DNA from: Flavobacterium sp. CF108
GTDB taxonomy: Bacteria; Bacteroidota; Bacteroidia; Flavobacteriales; Flavobacteriaceae
Direction of reading: 5' to 3'
NCBI RefSeq assembly: GCF_900129795.1
Contig: NZ_FQWW01000006.1
Coordinates: 186,001-250,000, forward strand
Length of the DNA: 64,000 bases
Shown: positions 24,404 through 35,668 of the stretch, in pieces
Position numbering within the stretch: the stretch's first letter is position 1
Layout: every line of letters starts with the position of its first letter
Position numbers and translations under genes: made by a program
Notes under the pieces: generated by a model
The model's database searches: none
What the model saw: the letters and a program-made list of their open reading frames with translations, nothing else
What the model was told of the DNA's origin: nothing

Positions 24404-27400
24404 ATGGAAATGAACGGACAAACGATACAAAGCATTTTTCTTGAAAATATTAAATCAGGAAAGGAATCTGGAATTACTTTTATTGAAGGAAATAATGGAG
24501 TTGAGTATTTATCGTATAAGAAACTATATCTCGAAGCCGGTTATAAATTATATGCTTTACAAGAAAAAGGGCTAAAGCCCGGAGATGAAATAGTATTTCA
24601 ATTTCAGTCAAATAAGAGTTTTGTAATTACATTTTGGGCTTGTGTGTTAGGTGGCTTTATACCAGTTCCTATCGTATTAGGAACTACTTCGGATATTGTT
24701 CAAAAGCTTAATAAAGTATGGAAAAAACTTAAAAATCCATCTATAATAACAGATGCTTCTTTTTTAACATCTATTATAAAGGATTTTAATTTGGGGAATG
24801 ATGGAGAAATAGAACAACTTTTATCAAAAATTATATATTATGATGAGTTAGCCTATACTCAAAAAGCAACAGCTGTCCCAGGTACATCCTCAGATCTGGT
24901 ATTCATTCAATTTTCTTCGGGATCAACAGGATCTCCTAAAGGAGTAATGAACCAGCAAGATAGTATCTTATATAATATCAATATGTCATTGGAAAAATGC
25001 AGCATTCAGGATTCAGACAAGTTTCTGGGATGGATGCCTCTAACTCATGACATGGGATTAATTTTCTTTCACATTTTACCATTGCTGGCTAATGCTGATC
25101 AATTTTTAATGCCGCCAATGCTGTTTCTTTCAAGTCCTGAATTATGGCTGGAAAATTTATCTGTAAATGAAATCACTATTTCGGGTTCACCAAATTTTGG
25201 TTATGTGCATGTTCTCGAAAATATTGAGAAAGCAAAATTAGAAGATTTTTCTTTTGACAAATTAAGGCTAATGATTAATAGTGCTGAACCAGTATCTATT
25301 GAAACCTGTAGAAAATTTGCAGAAACGCTTAAACCATATGGTTTTAAAAAAGAAGCTGTCAGCCCTAGTTATGGCCTTGCCGAAGCTGTTTTGGGAGTGT
25401 CTTTATATAATGAAGAAGATGGTTTTAAAGAACATTTTTTAAATCGACATAAATTAAGCATTGGGGATGAGGTTGAGTTTCTGGAATCAAATTCCAGTAC
25501 TACTGCTTCTTTTGCAGATTTAGGCACCTACAATCGTACTGAGATAAAAATTACGAATGAAACAGGAGAAACTTTATTAGATGATACACTTGGCATTATT
25601 CAATTAAAAAGCCCTGCAATGACCGCGGGTTACTATAATGATGAGGAAGCAACTCAGGAAGTAATTTCAAATGATGGATGGTTCAATACAGGAGATGTAG
25701 GGTTTATTCATAACAGCCGATTGATTATAACAGGCAGAAAGAAAGAAATGATTATCATTAATGGGCAAAATTATTTCCCTAATGATTTAGATAGTTTAAT
25801 AGAAGAATTGCCTGAAATAAAATTTCAGCAAGCAGTTTCATGTAATGTTTTTAATGAAGAAAGCCATCAGGACGAATTATTTGTATTTGTTCATTATTTA
25901 GGTGAGGTTAAGGATTTTGTTGTTTTGGCAGATGCTATAAAAAAGATAATAAGCGAACGCATTGGTGTTACTGTAAAAAAAGTAATTGCTGTAGAAAAAA
26001 TACACAAAACAACAAGCGGAAAAATCCAACGTTATGTACTGCGTGATAAGTATTTGAATGCAGAATACGATGCATTTTTAGATGAATTTGAAAAAGCTAA
26101 GAAACATTTAGAAGACGATTCTTATGTAGCTCCGGTGACTGATTTAGAAAAACAGCTGGCTAAAGTTTGGCAGGACTTTTTTGGAATTGAACGAGTAGGA
26201 ACAAAAGACAATTTTTTTCATCTAGGTGGAAATTCTTTAGGAATAGGGATTTTGGCAGTAAAAATCCAAAAGGAATTTGGAATAAGTTTAGATGTCAGCC
26301 AATTATTTAGAAACACCAATTTTGCAGATCAATTAGAAATAATTAAAAATTCTCTGGGAAAATCAATTGTTACAATTGAGTCTGCTCCTGTAAAATCATA
26401 TTATCCGTTATTTAGTACTCAAAAAAGATTATTTATTCTGAATCAAATGGATACAGAATCAATCTCTTATAATACTCCGGTAGTATTAAAAGTAGAAGGC
26501 GATTTAGATGTTCAATTATGCGAGGAAGTTTTCAAAAAAATAATCAGCCGACATGAAATTTTAAGGACTTCTTTCCATGATTTAGATGGAGAACCAATAC
26601 AAAAAATTCATGATAAAGTTGATTTCAGCATTCAATATATTGAGAATGAAGAAGAAAATATCCAGGAATTACTAAAAAAACATATCAAGCCTTTTGATTT
26701 AAGCGAGCCTGCTTTAATTAGAGTATTGATTAGTAAAGAAAACAATGTAATTACTAATATCATATTAGACATTCATCATATTGTTATAGACGCGGCTTCA
26801 TTTGAGGTTTTGATAGAGGAATTTCAAACTTTGTATGGAAAAGGACAATTAGATGAATTAAGTGTTCAATATAAAGATTTTGTGGAGTGGCAGGAAAAAA
26901 AGCTGAGAGAGAAAGAATTAACTGCCGAAAAAGAGTTCTGGTTACAGGAATATAGTGTGGTCCCAGAAACTTTAAACATGCCTTTTGACTTTCTTAAATC
27001 TAATATAAAAAATGCTGATGGCAGTACGGTTTCTTTTGAAATTAATCCAGATAAAAGAAAAAAATTAGAGGATATATGTAAGCAGCAGGGAGTAACAATG
27101 CCAACCTTAACCCTGACAATTTTTTACGTTTTACTATCAAAATTAACCAATCAGGAAGATATCATAATTGGTACTTCTACAATTGGCCGCTGGCATAGTG
27201 AATTTAAAAATTTAATAGGTTTATTTATTAACACATTACCGCTGCGCTGCGCTGCAAAAGGAGATTTAGAATTTTTAGAGTTTCTGGATAATGTTAAAAC
27301 ACATGTTTTAGATTGTCTTGCTAACGAAGAATATTCATTTGACCGACTATTAAATCAATTAGAATTAAAACCCAATGCAAACAATAATCCTCTATTTAAT

Positions 27401-30400
27401 GTCACTTTTGAGTACCATAATTTCAATTGGTCAGGTGTAGAACTGCCAGGCTTGCGATTATCTAAAATAGATCATCCTAATATGTTCTCAAAATTTGATT
27501 TGGTACTGCGTGTGGTAGAAAAAGAAAACAGCAGTGTTTTTAATCTGGACTATCAAACTAATTTATTTAAAAAAGAAACTGTAGAACGTTTTGCTTCTTA
27601 TTACAACAACATTATTGACTGGGTTTTAGATGGAAAAAATGGTGCACTTAAAGAAATCGAAATTTTATCTAATGACGAGATTTCTCGACTATTAGAAGAG
27701 TTTAATAATACCGAAGAAGTTTACGAAAAGGGGAAAACGGTTTTGGATATATTTTCGGAGCAGGTTTCATTAAAACCAGAAACCGCTGCTGTTGTTTTTG
27801 GAGAAAAAAGTATTTCTTATAAAGAACTCGACCATCAGTCAACAAACTGGGCCGGATATCTTATGGAATGCAATGTAAAACCAGGAGACGTTGTAGGTCT
27901 TATCATGACGCGTTCTGTAGATATGATTACGGCCATGTTTGCTATAATGAAAACAGGGGCATCTTATGTGCCTATAGATCCTGCTCAGCGTATTTCCCGT
28001 GTGGTTTTTATGCTTGAAGAATGTAACGCAAAAGTGGTCATTTCAAATAGTATAGAAAAACCAATAGAGTTGGAATCGTATACTTATATCAATGTTGAAG
28101 AACTAAATAATTTAATAACACCGGATTATAAAGCAGCATTACCAAAAATAGCAGCTGAGGATTTGATGTATATCATTTTTACATCAGGATCTACAGGAAA
28201 GCCTAAAGGCGTAATGATAAAACATAATAGTGTTATCAATTTGGTAAAAGGGTTAAAAAACCGTGTTTATAATTCGTATGGAGATAAAACTTTACATATA
28301 GCATTATTAGCATCCTATGCATTTGATGCATCTGTACAGCAAATATTTGGAGGATTATTACAAGGACATAGTTTGTATATAACAGATGATGAAACTCGTA
28401 AAGATGGGGTTAAATTGATAGCTTTTTATAATGACAATAAAATAGACCTGTCAGATGGTACTCCAACACATCTTCGCTTTTTTGTTGATGCACTGACAGA
28501 AAACAGCACATTAAATACTTTATCCAGCTGGATATTGGCTGGTGAAGTTTTACAAAAGGAATTGGTTAGGACTTTTTATTCAAAACTGGGAACAGGAGTA
28601 CAATTGTATAATTTTTATGGTCCTACTGAAGCCTGCGTAGACTCTACAGGATATAAAATAGATCCGGAACAATTAGACCTTCATGATTACATTCCAATTG
28701 GGAAACCACTGCCTAACGAAAGAATTTACATTACAGATCAATATGGCAATTTAGCTCCAATAGGAACTATAGGAGAATTATGTATTGCCGGCGATGGATT
28801 AGCGTTAGGATATGTTGGCGACGCGGAACTTACTGCTCAAAAATTCAACTCTGAGTGGATGTTTAATAAAGAGCGAGTATACCGAACCGGAGACATGGCA
28901 AAATGGTTAAATGATGGTAATATAGAATACCACGGAAGAAATGACGATCATGTTAAAATAAGAGGATATAGAATACATCTGGGAGAAATTGAATTGGTTT
29001 TAAATAGTTTACCTCAAATTCAACAATCTGTGGTTATGGTAAATGAAGACTCTAACCATAGTAAACAATTAGTTGCCTATGTGGTTTGTGAGGAAGAGAT
29101 TAAAAACAAAGAAATTCAAGAGCTGTTAGAGGAGCACCTGCCAGAATATATGGTGCCAAGAGTTTATGTGCACTTATCAGCCTTTTCAATGACAGATGGT
29201 GGTAAAATCGATAAAAAAGCGCTACCGGCTCCAGAAGCTGCCAATAATTATGTTGCACCAACAGAAACATTACAAAAACAATTTGTAGAGCTTTGGCAAG
29301 ATCTTTTAGGAGTCGATCAGGTTGGTATTCATGATAATTTTTATGAACTGGGAGGAGATTCCATCAAGGCTATTCAGCTGGCAAGCCGAAGCAAAGCAAT
29401 AGGAATTCATTTTCAGGTAAAGGATGTATTTAATTATCAGACTATTTCTGAGATTGCACTGCATTTAAAGAGTACAGATACAGCAATAAAAGAGACAGGG
29501 TTTTTGGCCGGAGATGTACCGTTACATCCAATTCAAAAACTTTTCTTTAAAAGAGAGTATGAGGCAATCAGCCATAATAACCAGTCCATATTACTTAAGG
29601 TATCAAAAGCAATTACAAAGGAAAGTCTTGTTTTTGGTTTGTCAGAATTAGTAAAACACCATGATGTTTTGCGAATAAATTTTTATAAAAATGAGGGCTC
29701 ATTATACCCTTCACAAAAATATGAATCGTCTATTCCAAAACTACAAGTAGAGCAGGTACTTTCTTTAAAAGATATTCCTGAAATAGGTACAAAATACCAA
29801 TCAGACCTGGATATTTTTAAAGGTGATTTAGCTCGCTTTGTATTGTTTGAAACATCGCAGGAAGAAGAAGAGAATAGATTATTTATTGCAATACACCATT
29901 TAGCTGTAGATGGGGTTTCTTTACGAATTCTAACAGAAGATTTTATAAACCTTGTCGAGAACCATTCGTCTGGAAGTAAATTTTCTCTGCCCGCTAAAGG
30001 AACTTCGTACCGCCAATGGGGAGAACATTTAAGAGTTTATGCCTCTACAGCAACACTGGAGAACGAATATATCTATTGGAAAGAAGTATTATCTAATTAT
30101 TCACCACTGCCTGTAGATATATCTTACGATAAAAGGATCAGTTATGAAGAGACAGAAAAGATTCAGGTTTCATTACCATCTGCTTTAACCCATTTACTGG
30201 TACATGAAACAAATAGTATGTACGGAACAGAAATCAATGATATTTTGATTAGTGCATTATCCATGACATTATCAGAATGGACAGGTGCTCCTAAAGTAGT
30301 TATTGCTTTAGAAGGACATGGAAGAGAAGAATTATTTGAAGATGTAGATATTAACAGAACAACAGGTTGGTTTACCAGCGTTTATCCGGTTTGTTTAGAC

Positions 30401-30877
30401 TTAAGTGACGTAGACGACATAGGTATTTTAATAGCAGACACAAAGGATATGCTAAGAAATATTCCTAACAAGGGAATTGGGTATAATGTATTGCAATTCG
30501 AATCGAAATCTGAAAAAATCAAATCTGACTTATCAATATTCTACGAAGATTTAATTTTTAACTATTTAGGTGATTTTGACAATAGTTTTTCTAAAGAAAC
30601 GAAAAACAGTATTGGCTTAGCCTTAGAACCTACGGGGTTAAATATTGCAAAACAAAACGTAAATCCTTATAAGATAGCTGTAGATAGTATTATTGTAGAT
30701 GGGACTTTATATCTGGATTGGAAATACGATACAAAACGTTACAAAAAAGAAACGATTCAAAAATTAGCCAATGCTTATATAGCTGCATTAGAGGATATTC
30801 TTTCTTATAGTAATGACATTTTTAATCAAGGTGGAAATCAAACCAAAGACGAAGATTTTGAAATTATCTCTTTATAA
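24404..30877 (+). CDS. Lipo-initiating NRPS 1: FAAL-T-Cs-A-T-E
   Basis: A 2157-residue protein. Residues 1-570 are a fatty acyl-AMP ligase (SSGSTGSPKG, WMPLTHDMGLI, PSYGLAEA, TGRKKEMIIINGQNYFP). T domain S611. Condensation domain about 665-1095 with H791-H792-IVID-A: the usual HHxxxDG ends in Ala, which fits a starter C domain that acylates the first residue. A domain about 1110-1600 with pocket read by eye as D-A-Q-D-I-A-F-V-D, nearest to Gln/Glu pockets such as DAQDLGVVDK but not identical. T domain S1653. Epimerase about 1700-2140 with H1831-HLAVDG, EGHGREE and RTTGWFTSVYPV. The tail ends DFEIISL, matching the docking tails of later proteins. No TubC domain at its N-terminus, as expected for an initiating protein. 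Confidence 0.9.
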   Translation: MEMNGQTIQSIFLENIKSGKESGITFIEGNNGVEYLSYKKLYLEAGYKLYALQEKGLKPGDEIVFQFQSNKSFVITFWACVLGGFIPVPIVLGTTSDIVQKLNKVWKKLKNPSIITDASFLTSIIKDFNLGNDGEIEQLLSKIIYYDELAYTQKATAVPGTSSDLVFIQFSSGSTGSPKGVMNQQDSILYNINMSLEKCSIQDSDKFLGWMPLTHDMGLIFFHILPLLANADQFLMPPMLFLSSPELWLENLSVNEITISGSPNFGYVHVLENIEKAKLEDFSFDKLRLMINSAEPVSIETCRKFAETLKPYGFKKEAVSPSYGLAEAVLGVSLYNEEDGFKEHFLNRHKLSIGDEVEFLESNSSTTASFADLGTYNRTEIKITNETGETLLDDTLGIIQLKSPAMTAGYYNDEEATQEVISNDGWFNTGDVGFIHNSRLIITGRKKEMIIINGQNYFPNDLDSLIEELPEIKFQQAVSCNVFNEESHQDELFVFVHYLGEVKDFVVLADAIKKIISERIGVTVKKVIAVEKIHKTTSGKIQRYVLRDKYLNAEYDAFLDEFEKAKKHLEDDSYVAPVTDLEKQLAKVWQDFFGIERVGTKDNFFHLGGNSLGIGILAVKIQKEFGISLDVSQLFRNTNFADQLEIIKNSLGKSIVTIESAPVKSYYPLFSTQKRLFILNQMDTESISYNTPVVLKVEGDLDVQLCEEVFKKIISRHEILRTSFHDLDGEPIQKIHDKVDFSIQYIENEEENIQELLKKHIKPFDLSEPALIRVLISKENNVITNIILDIHHIVIDAASFEVLIEEFQTLYGKGQLDELSVQYKDFVEWQEKKLREKELTAEKEFWLQEYSVVPETLNMPFDFLKSNIKNADGSTVSFEINPDKRKKLEDICKQQGVTMPTLTLTIFYVLLSKLTNQEDIIIGTSTIGRWHSEFKNLIGLFINTLPLRCAAKGDLEFLEFLDNVKTHVLDCLANEEYSFDRLLNQLELKPNANNNPLFNVTFEYHNFNWSGVELPGLRLSKIDHPNMFSKFDLVLRVVEKENSSVFNLDYQTNLFKKETVERFASYYNNIIDWVLDGKNGALKEIEILSNDEISRLLEEFNNTEEVYEKGKTVLDIFSEQVSLKPETAAVVFGEKSISYKELDHQSTNWAGYLMECNVKPGDVVGLIMTRSVDMITAMFAIMKTGASYVPIDPAQRISRVVFMLEECNAKVVISNSIEKPIELESYTYINVEELNNLITPDYKAALPKIAAEDLMYIIFTSGSTGKPKGVMIKHNSVINLVKGLKNRVYNSYGDKTLHIALLASYAFDASVQQIFGGLLQGHSLYITDDETRKDGVKLIAFYNDNKIDLSDGTPTHLRFFVDALTENSTLNTLSSWILAGEVLQKELVRTFYSKLGTGVQLYNFYGPTEACVDSTGYKIDPEQLDLHDYIPIGKPLPNERIYITDQYGNLAPIGTIGELCIAGDGLALGYVGDAELTAQKFNSEWMFNKERVYRTGDMAKWLNDGNIEYHGRNDDHVKIRGYRIHLGEIELVLNSLPQIQQSVVMVNEDSNHSKQLVAYVVCEEEIKNKEIQELLEEHLPEYMVPRVYVHLSAFSMTDGGKIDKKALPAPEAANNYVAPTETLQKQFVELWQDLLGVDQVGIHDNFYELGGDSIKAIQLASRSKAIGIHFQVKDVFNYQTISEIALHLKSTDTAIKETGFLAGDVPLHPIQKLFFKREYEAISHNNQSILLKVSKAITKESLVFGLSELVKHHDVLRINFYKNEGSLYPSQKYESSIPKLQVEQVLSLKDIPEIGTKYQSDLDIFKGDLARFVLFETSQEEEENRLFIAIHHLAVDGVSLRILTEDFINLVENHSSGSKFSLPAKGTSYRQWGEHLRVYASTATLENEYIYWKEVLSNYSPLPVDISYDKRISYEETEKIQVSLPSALTHLLVHETNSMYGTEINDILISALSMTLSEWTGAPKVVIALEGHGREELFEDVDINRTTGWFTSVYPVCLDLSDVDDIGILIADTKDMLRNIPNKGIGYNVLQFESKSEKIKSDLSIFYEDLIFNYLGDFDNSFSKETKNSIGLALEPTGLNIAKQNVNPYKIAVDSIIVDGTLYLDWKYDTKRYKKETIQKLANAYIAALEDILSYSNDIFNQGGNQTKDEDFEIISL
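29250..30877 (+). repeat. T-E didomain duplicated at 33990-35626
   Basis: The carrier and epimerase region ending NRPS 1 and the one ending NRPS 2 share most residues, for example the identical stretches EGHGREELFEDVDINRTTGW and KIKSDLSIFYEDL, with high DNA similarity. The two E domains therefore arose by recent duplication or are kept alike by gene conversion. A second pair is the docking-plus-C region of NRPS 2 (30887-32450) and NRPS 3 (35669-37230). Confidence 0.8.
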
Positions 30878-30886
30878 ATCATTAAA

Positions 30887-33800
30887 ATGAAAAGTAAAAA
30901 CATTTATAAAATCATTGAGCTTCTTACAAGTAATGGAATTTCATTATTTGTGAAGGATAATGAACTGAAGGTGATGAAAAGAACAGATAATAAACTATCT
31001 GAAGAGCTTTTGTCAATAATCAAATCAAATAAAGAGGAGCTAATCACTTTTTTAAACAGCCAGAAAAACAGCTCGCTTAATAAAGTTAAAACTGTAAGTG
31101 ATTATGGTTTGCCAACTACTATAACCAATAAAAAACTGAAGGATTTTTTAGAAATGCCTGTACATGAAAGTAAGGTTTCTAATGTGTATCCATTAACACC
31201 TTTACAAAAAGGGTTTTTGTTTCACAACTTATATGATGATGATAAATCGGCTTATATATGCCAGTTTCATTGCGATTTAAAAGGAGTAATTTCCAGAGAA
31301 TCTTTTAACAAAAGCTGGATGTATTTATTACAGCAGCATACGGTTTTAAGAACAGCAGTTTTTGGTCAGGATTTGGATATTCCTGTTCAAACTGTTTATG
31401 ATCAGGTTCAGCTGCCAATTAATGAGTTGGATTATAGCAGCTTATCAAAAGAAGAATTTCAATTAGCATTTGATAAGTTTTTAAAAGCAGATGAAGAAGC
31501 CGGTTTCAATTTAGAAGAAGCTCCGTTGTTTCGAATGACCCTAATTAAGTTTGGAGAAGATGATACCCGTTTTGTATTTACACATCATCATATTATACTA
31601 GATGGATGGTCTGTTCAAAACATAATGAGAAATTTCCATTCTATTTATATACAATTAGAAACAAAAGGAGTACTTCCAGAACTAGCCTTAGATGATTTTG
31701 GATCACATCTTCGTCATATTTCAAATGTAAATGAGGCTAAAGGTTTATCTTATTGGCAGACCTATCTTTCAGATATTACATTACCAAGTTATATTCCGTT
31801 TGTGAAGGATAATACATTGCGCAACAAATTATTTGGCAACAAAAAAATAGAGTTCACAATTAATGGATCGATAAAAGCTTTTACAAAAAAACACCGCATT
31901 ACCGAAAATACTTTATTGCAGGGAGCTTGGGCTTACTTATTATCGAAATATACAGGAAATGAGACTGTTGCATTTGGTGCAATAATATCAGGAAGAGATT
32001 CTAAAGAAGAAGATATAGAAGCAAAAATAGGATTGTACATGAATACAATTCCTGTATGCAGTACCCTGAATAAAGATGCTAAAATAGCAGACTGGTTACA
32101 GGAATTACAAAAAGGACATACAATTGCAAGAGAAGAATATGGTGATTTAGCATTAAACGATATCGAATCTCAAAGTAATTTAAAAGGTTCCTTGTTTGAT
32201 ACTTTAATTTCTTTTCAAAATTACCTTGATGAAGAGGATGCACCAAGTATCGATGCTGAGCTAAGAATGCAAAATTTAAAAGGAGATACAAATACAAATT
32301 ATGCAATTACGTTAGATGTTTATGCTTCTTTAAATAAGCTGAAAATTATATTACAATATAATAATGAACTTATTACAGACGAGAGTATCTTAAATATTAA
32401 AGGACATTTTGAAACACTTTTTGAAAGCCTTTTAGATGATATTGAATATATAAAAGAGCTAAACTATTTAACTAAAAAGGAAGAAGAGTTATTAATTGAA
32501 TTTAATAATACCGAAGCAGATTACGATAAAGAAAAGACCGTTTTAGACTTAATAGCAGAGCAGGTTTTGCTAAATCCAGAAGCAACGGCTCTTGTTTTTG
32601 AAGAGGAACATCTTACTTATAAAGAACTTGATTTACGATCAAAACTTTGGGCAGCAAATCTTATCGATTCAGGAGTAAAATCAGGATCTGTTGTTGCACT
32701 TAGAATGACAAGATCTGCAGACATGATAACGGCTATTCTTTCGGTTATGAAAGCAGGGGCTTCGTATATGGTAATTGATCAGGGGCTTCCAAACTCTCGT
32801 ACAATCCATATGATGGAAGAAAGTTCTTGTACAAATATCATTACCAACATTGAGGATCAGCCTGCCGGACTAGAATCTTATAATTGGATAAATACAGCGC
32901 AGCTGGAGAAACAAAATGATGAGGTAGAACTGCCTAAAGTAACCACTCATGATTTAGCCTATTTGCTTTATACATCTGGCTCTACGGGCAAGCCTAAAGG
33001 CTGTATGATTTCTCATGGTAACTTATTTAATTTTATTTCCTGGGGAAATAACTATTATTTCGAAAATATCGAACAAGGCAATTGGGGATTAATAAGTTCA
33101 ATGTCATTTGATTTATCTGTAACCGTAATTTTTACAAGCTTAACCAGAGGAAAAAAACTTTATATAGGCAGTGAAAAAAAGAGCATGGATCAATTACTGG
33201 AGGAATGTTTAAACAATCCGGAAATTGATACTTTAATGTTAACCCCAACTCACGTTACAATTATAAAAGATCTGGACATTCAAAAAACAAATGTCGAAAT
33301 CTTCATTTGCGGAGGAGAGGAATTAAAGAAAAGCCATATTGAAATTATAAAAGATCTCAATGAAAGCTGTAAAATTTATAATGAATACGGTCCTACCGAA
33401 ACCACTGTAGGATGTACTGCAATTGAAGTTTCATTAGAAGATGAAAAAATTTCAATAGGCCGCCCTATCGCCAATACAAAAATATACATTCTCGATGCTA
33501 ATGTTAAAGCTGTACCAGTAGGTGTAGTGGGTGAAATTTATATAAGCGGACGTGGCGTATCAAAAGGATATATAGGTAATCCATCTTTAACAGCAGAAAA
33601 GTTTGTATCGATAAACAATTCGATATGCTACAAAACAGGAGATTTGGCTAAATGGGATTCTCAAGGGAGAATTGAATATGCAGGAAGAATCGACGACCAG
33701 GTTAAAATAAGAGGACACCGTATTCAGTTAAAAGAAATTGAATCTGTTCTGGACAGTTTAGAAGAAATTCAGGAATCTACAGTTATTATCAGAGAGGACC

Positions 33801-35626
33801 ATACAAAAAGTAAGCAGCTTGTTGCTTATATCGTTTCCAGTCAGGAAATTAGTAATGCTGCTGTACAAAAATTTCTGGAAACCAAACTGCCTGAGTATAT
33901 GGTTCCCCGAGTATATGTTCGCTTAGATGCTTTTCCTACAACTACCGCAGGTAAGATTAATAGAAATGCATTGCCAATTCCCGAATTTAGTGACAACTAT
34001 GCAGCACCTGTAGAAGAATTAGAAAAACAATTGGTTGCGATATGGCAGAAACTTTTAGGCGTAGAAAAAATAGGTATTCATGATAATTTTTATGAACTGG
34101 GAGGAGATTCTATTAAAGCCATTCAGCTGGCAAGCCGCAGTAAATCAATTGGCATTCATTTTCAGGTAAAAGACGTATTTAATTACCAGACTATTGCTGA
34201 GATTGTACTGCATTTAAAGAGTGCAGATACTGCAATAAAGGAGACAGGACTTTTAGAAGGAGAAGTGCCGTTACATCCCATTCAAAAACTTTTCTTTAAA
34301 AGAGGGTACGAAGCAGTTAATCATAGTAATCAATCTGTATTGCTTAAAGTTTCAAAAACAATTACAAACGAAAACCTTGTTTTTGCCCTATCTGAATTGG
34401 TAAAACACCACGACGTTTTGCGAATGAATTATTATAAAAAGGAAGGCTCAATATACCCTTTGCAAAAATATGAATCCTATATTCCAAAATTGCACATAGA
34501 GCAGGTATATTCTTTAAAAGATATTCCTGAAATAGGTACAAAATACCAGGCTGATCTGGATATTTTTAAAGGCGATTTGGCTCGTTTTGTATTGTTTGAA
34601 ACATCGCACGAAGAAAAAGAGAATCGTTTGTTTATTGCAATACATCATTTGGCAGTAGATGGAGTTTCGTGGAGAATCTTAACAGAAGATCTTATAAATC
34701 TTATCGAGAACCATTCATCTGGAAACAAACTGTCTTTACCAGAAAAAGCAACTTCATACCGTCAATGGGTAGAACAGCTTAATAGTTATGCAAGTACAGC
34801 TAACCTTGAAAGCGAATATATCTATTGGAAAGAAGCTTTATCTAATTATTCTCCGCTGCCGGTAGATACATCTTACGACAAACAAATCACTTATAACGAG
34901 ACTGAAAATATCAGAATCTCTTTAGAACCTGCTTTAACTCATTTGCTTGTACATGAAATGCATACTATGTACGGAACAGAGATTAATGATATTTTAATAA
35001 GTGCCTTAACAATAGCATTATCAGAATGGATAGATGCCCCTAAAGTAGTTATTGCTCTAGAAGGACACGGTAGAGAAGAATTATTCGAAGATGTAGATAT
35101 TAATAGAACAACAGGCTGGTTTACCAGTGTTTACCCTGTTTGCTTAGACTTAAGAGAAGTAGATGATATAGGTATTTTAATCGCAGACACAAAGGATATG
35201 CTAAGAGGTGTTCCTAACAAAGGAATTGGATATAATATATTGCAATTTGAATCGAAATCTGAAAAAATTAAATCCGACTTATCAATATTCTATGAGGATT
35301 TAACTTTTAACTATCTGGGAAGTTTTACAAATGTTCTGGATGCAAAAAAGGACAGCAAGGTTGATTTAGCTTCTGAATCTACAGGATTAAATGTAGCGAA
35401 ACAAAACGCAAACCCGCATAAAATTTCTATAGACAGTATCATTATAGACGGAAGCTTACAAGTAGATTGGAACTATGATGCAAAACGTTACAAAAAAGAG
35501 ACTGTTCAAAAATTAGCCAATGCATATATAGCTGCATTAGAGGATATTCTCTCGCATAGCAATCAATTTATTAATCAGGAAGAAGATGAAGTCGAAGAGG
35601 ATGATTATCAAATCTCCATCTTATAA
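30887..35626 (+). CDS. NRPS 2: TubC docking - C - A(Asn-like) - T - E
   Basis: A 1579-residue protein. Residues 1-60 are a TubC-type beta-hairpin docking domain (GISLFVKDNELKV, ...IIKSNKEELITFLNS). C about 100-520 with H234-H235-IILDGWS and the opening VYPLTPLQKGFLFHNLYD, suiting a D-residue donor from the upstream epimerase. A about 550-1030 with pocket D-L-T-M-I-G-E-V-G, close to the Asn pocket DLTKLGEVGK. T S1075. Epimerase about 1125-1560 with H1253-HLAVDGVSW and EGHGREE, nearly identical to the epimerase of NRPS 1. Predicted to add D-Asn. Starts 9 bp after NRPS 1. C-terminal tail DDYQISIL. Confidence 0.9.
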   Translation: MKSKNIYKIIELLTSNGISLFVKDNELKVMKRTDNKLSEELLSIIKSNKEELITFLNSQKNSSLNKVKTVSDYGLPTTITNKKLKDFLEMPVHESKVSNVYPLTPLQKGFLFHNLYDDDKSAYICQFHCDLKGVISRESFNKSWMYLLQQHTVLRTAVFGQDLDIPVQTVYDQVQLPINELDYSSLSKEEFQLAFDKFLKADEEAGFNLEEAPLFRMTLIKFGEDDTRFVFTHHHIILDGWSVQNIMRNFHSIYIQLETKGVLPELALDDFGSHLRHISNVNEAKGLSYWQTYLSDITLPSYIPFVKDNTLRNKLFGNKKIEFTINGSIKAFTKKHRITENTLLQGAWAYLLSKYTGNETVAFGAIISGRDSKEEDIEAKIGLYMNTIPVCSTLNKDAKIADWLQELQKGHTIAREEYGDLALNDIESQSNLKGSLFDTLISFQNYLDEEDAPSIDAELRMQNLKGDTNTNYAITLDVYASLNKLKIILQYNNELITDESILNIKGHFETLFESLLDDIEYIKELNYLTKKEEELLIEFNNTEADYDKEKTVLDLIAEQVLLNPEATALVFEEEHLTYKELDLRSKLWAANLIDSGVKSGSVVALRMTRSADMITAILSVMKAGASYMVIDQGLPNSRTIHMMEESSCTNIITNIEDQPAGLESYNWINTAQLEKQNDEVELPKVTTHDLAYLLYTSGSTGKPKGCMISHGNLFNFISWGNNYYFENIEQGNWGLISSMSFDLSVTVIFTSLTRGKKLYIGSEKKSMDQLLEECLNNPEIDTLMLTPTHVTIIKDLDIQKTNVEIFICGGEELKKSHIEIIKDLNESCKIYNEYGPTETTVGCTAIEVSLEDEKISIGRPIANTKIYILDANVKAVPVGVVGEIYISGRGVSKGYIGNPSLTAEKFVSINNSICYKTGDLAKWDSQGRIEYAGRIDDQVKIRGHRIQLKEIESVLDSLEEIQESTVIIREDHTKSKQLVAYIVSSQEISNAAVQKFLETKLPEYMVPRVYVRLDAFPTTTAGKINRNALPIPEFSDNYAAPVEELEKQLVAIWQKLLGVEKIGIHDNFYELGGDSIKAIQLASRSKSIGIHFQVKDVFNYQTIAEIVLHLKSADTAIKETGLLEGEVPLHPIQKLFFKRGYEAVNHSNQSVLLKVSKTITNENLVFALSELVKHHDVLRMNYYKKEGSIYPLQKYESYIPKLHIEQVYSLKDIPEIGTKYQADLDIFKGDLARFVLFETSHEEKENRLFIAIHHLAVDGVSWRILTEDLINLIENHSSGNKLSLPEKATSYRQWVEQLNSYASTANLESEYIYWKEALSNYSPLPVDTSYDKQITYNETENIRISLEPALTHLLVHEMHTMYGTEINDILISALTIALSEWIDAPKVVIALEGHGREELFEDVDINRTTGWFTSVYPVCLDLREVDDIGILIADTKDMLRGVPNKGIGYNILQFESKSEKIKSDLSIFYEDLTFNYLGSFTNVLDAKKDSKVDLASESTGLNVAKQNANPHKISIDSIIIDGSLQVDWNYDAKRYKKETVQKLANAYIAALEDILSHSNQFINQEEDEVEEDDYQISIL

Positions 35627-35668
35627 ATCGTAATTTATTTAAGTCAAATTTATTTAAAGAAGTATAAA

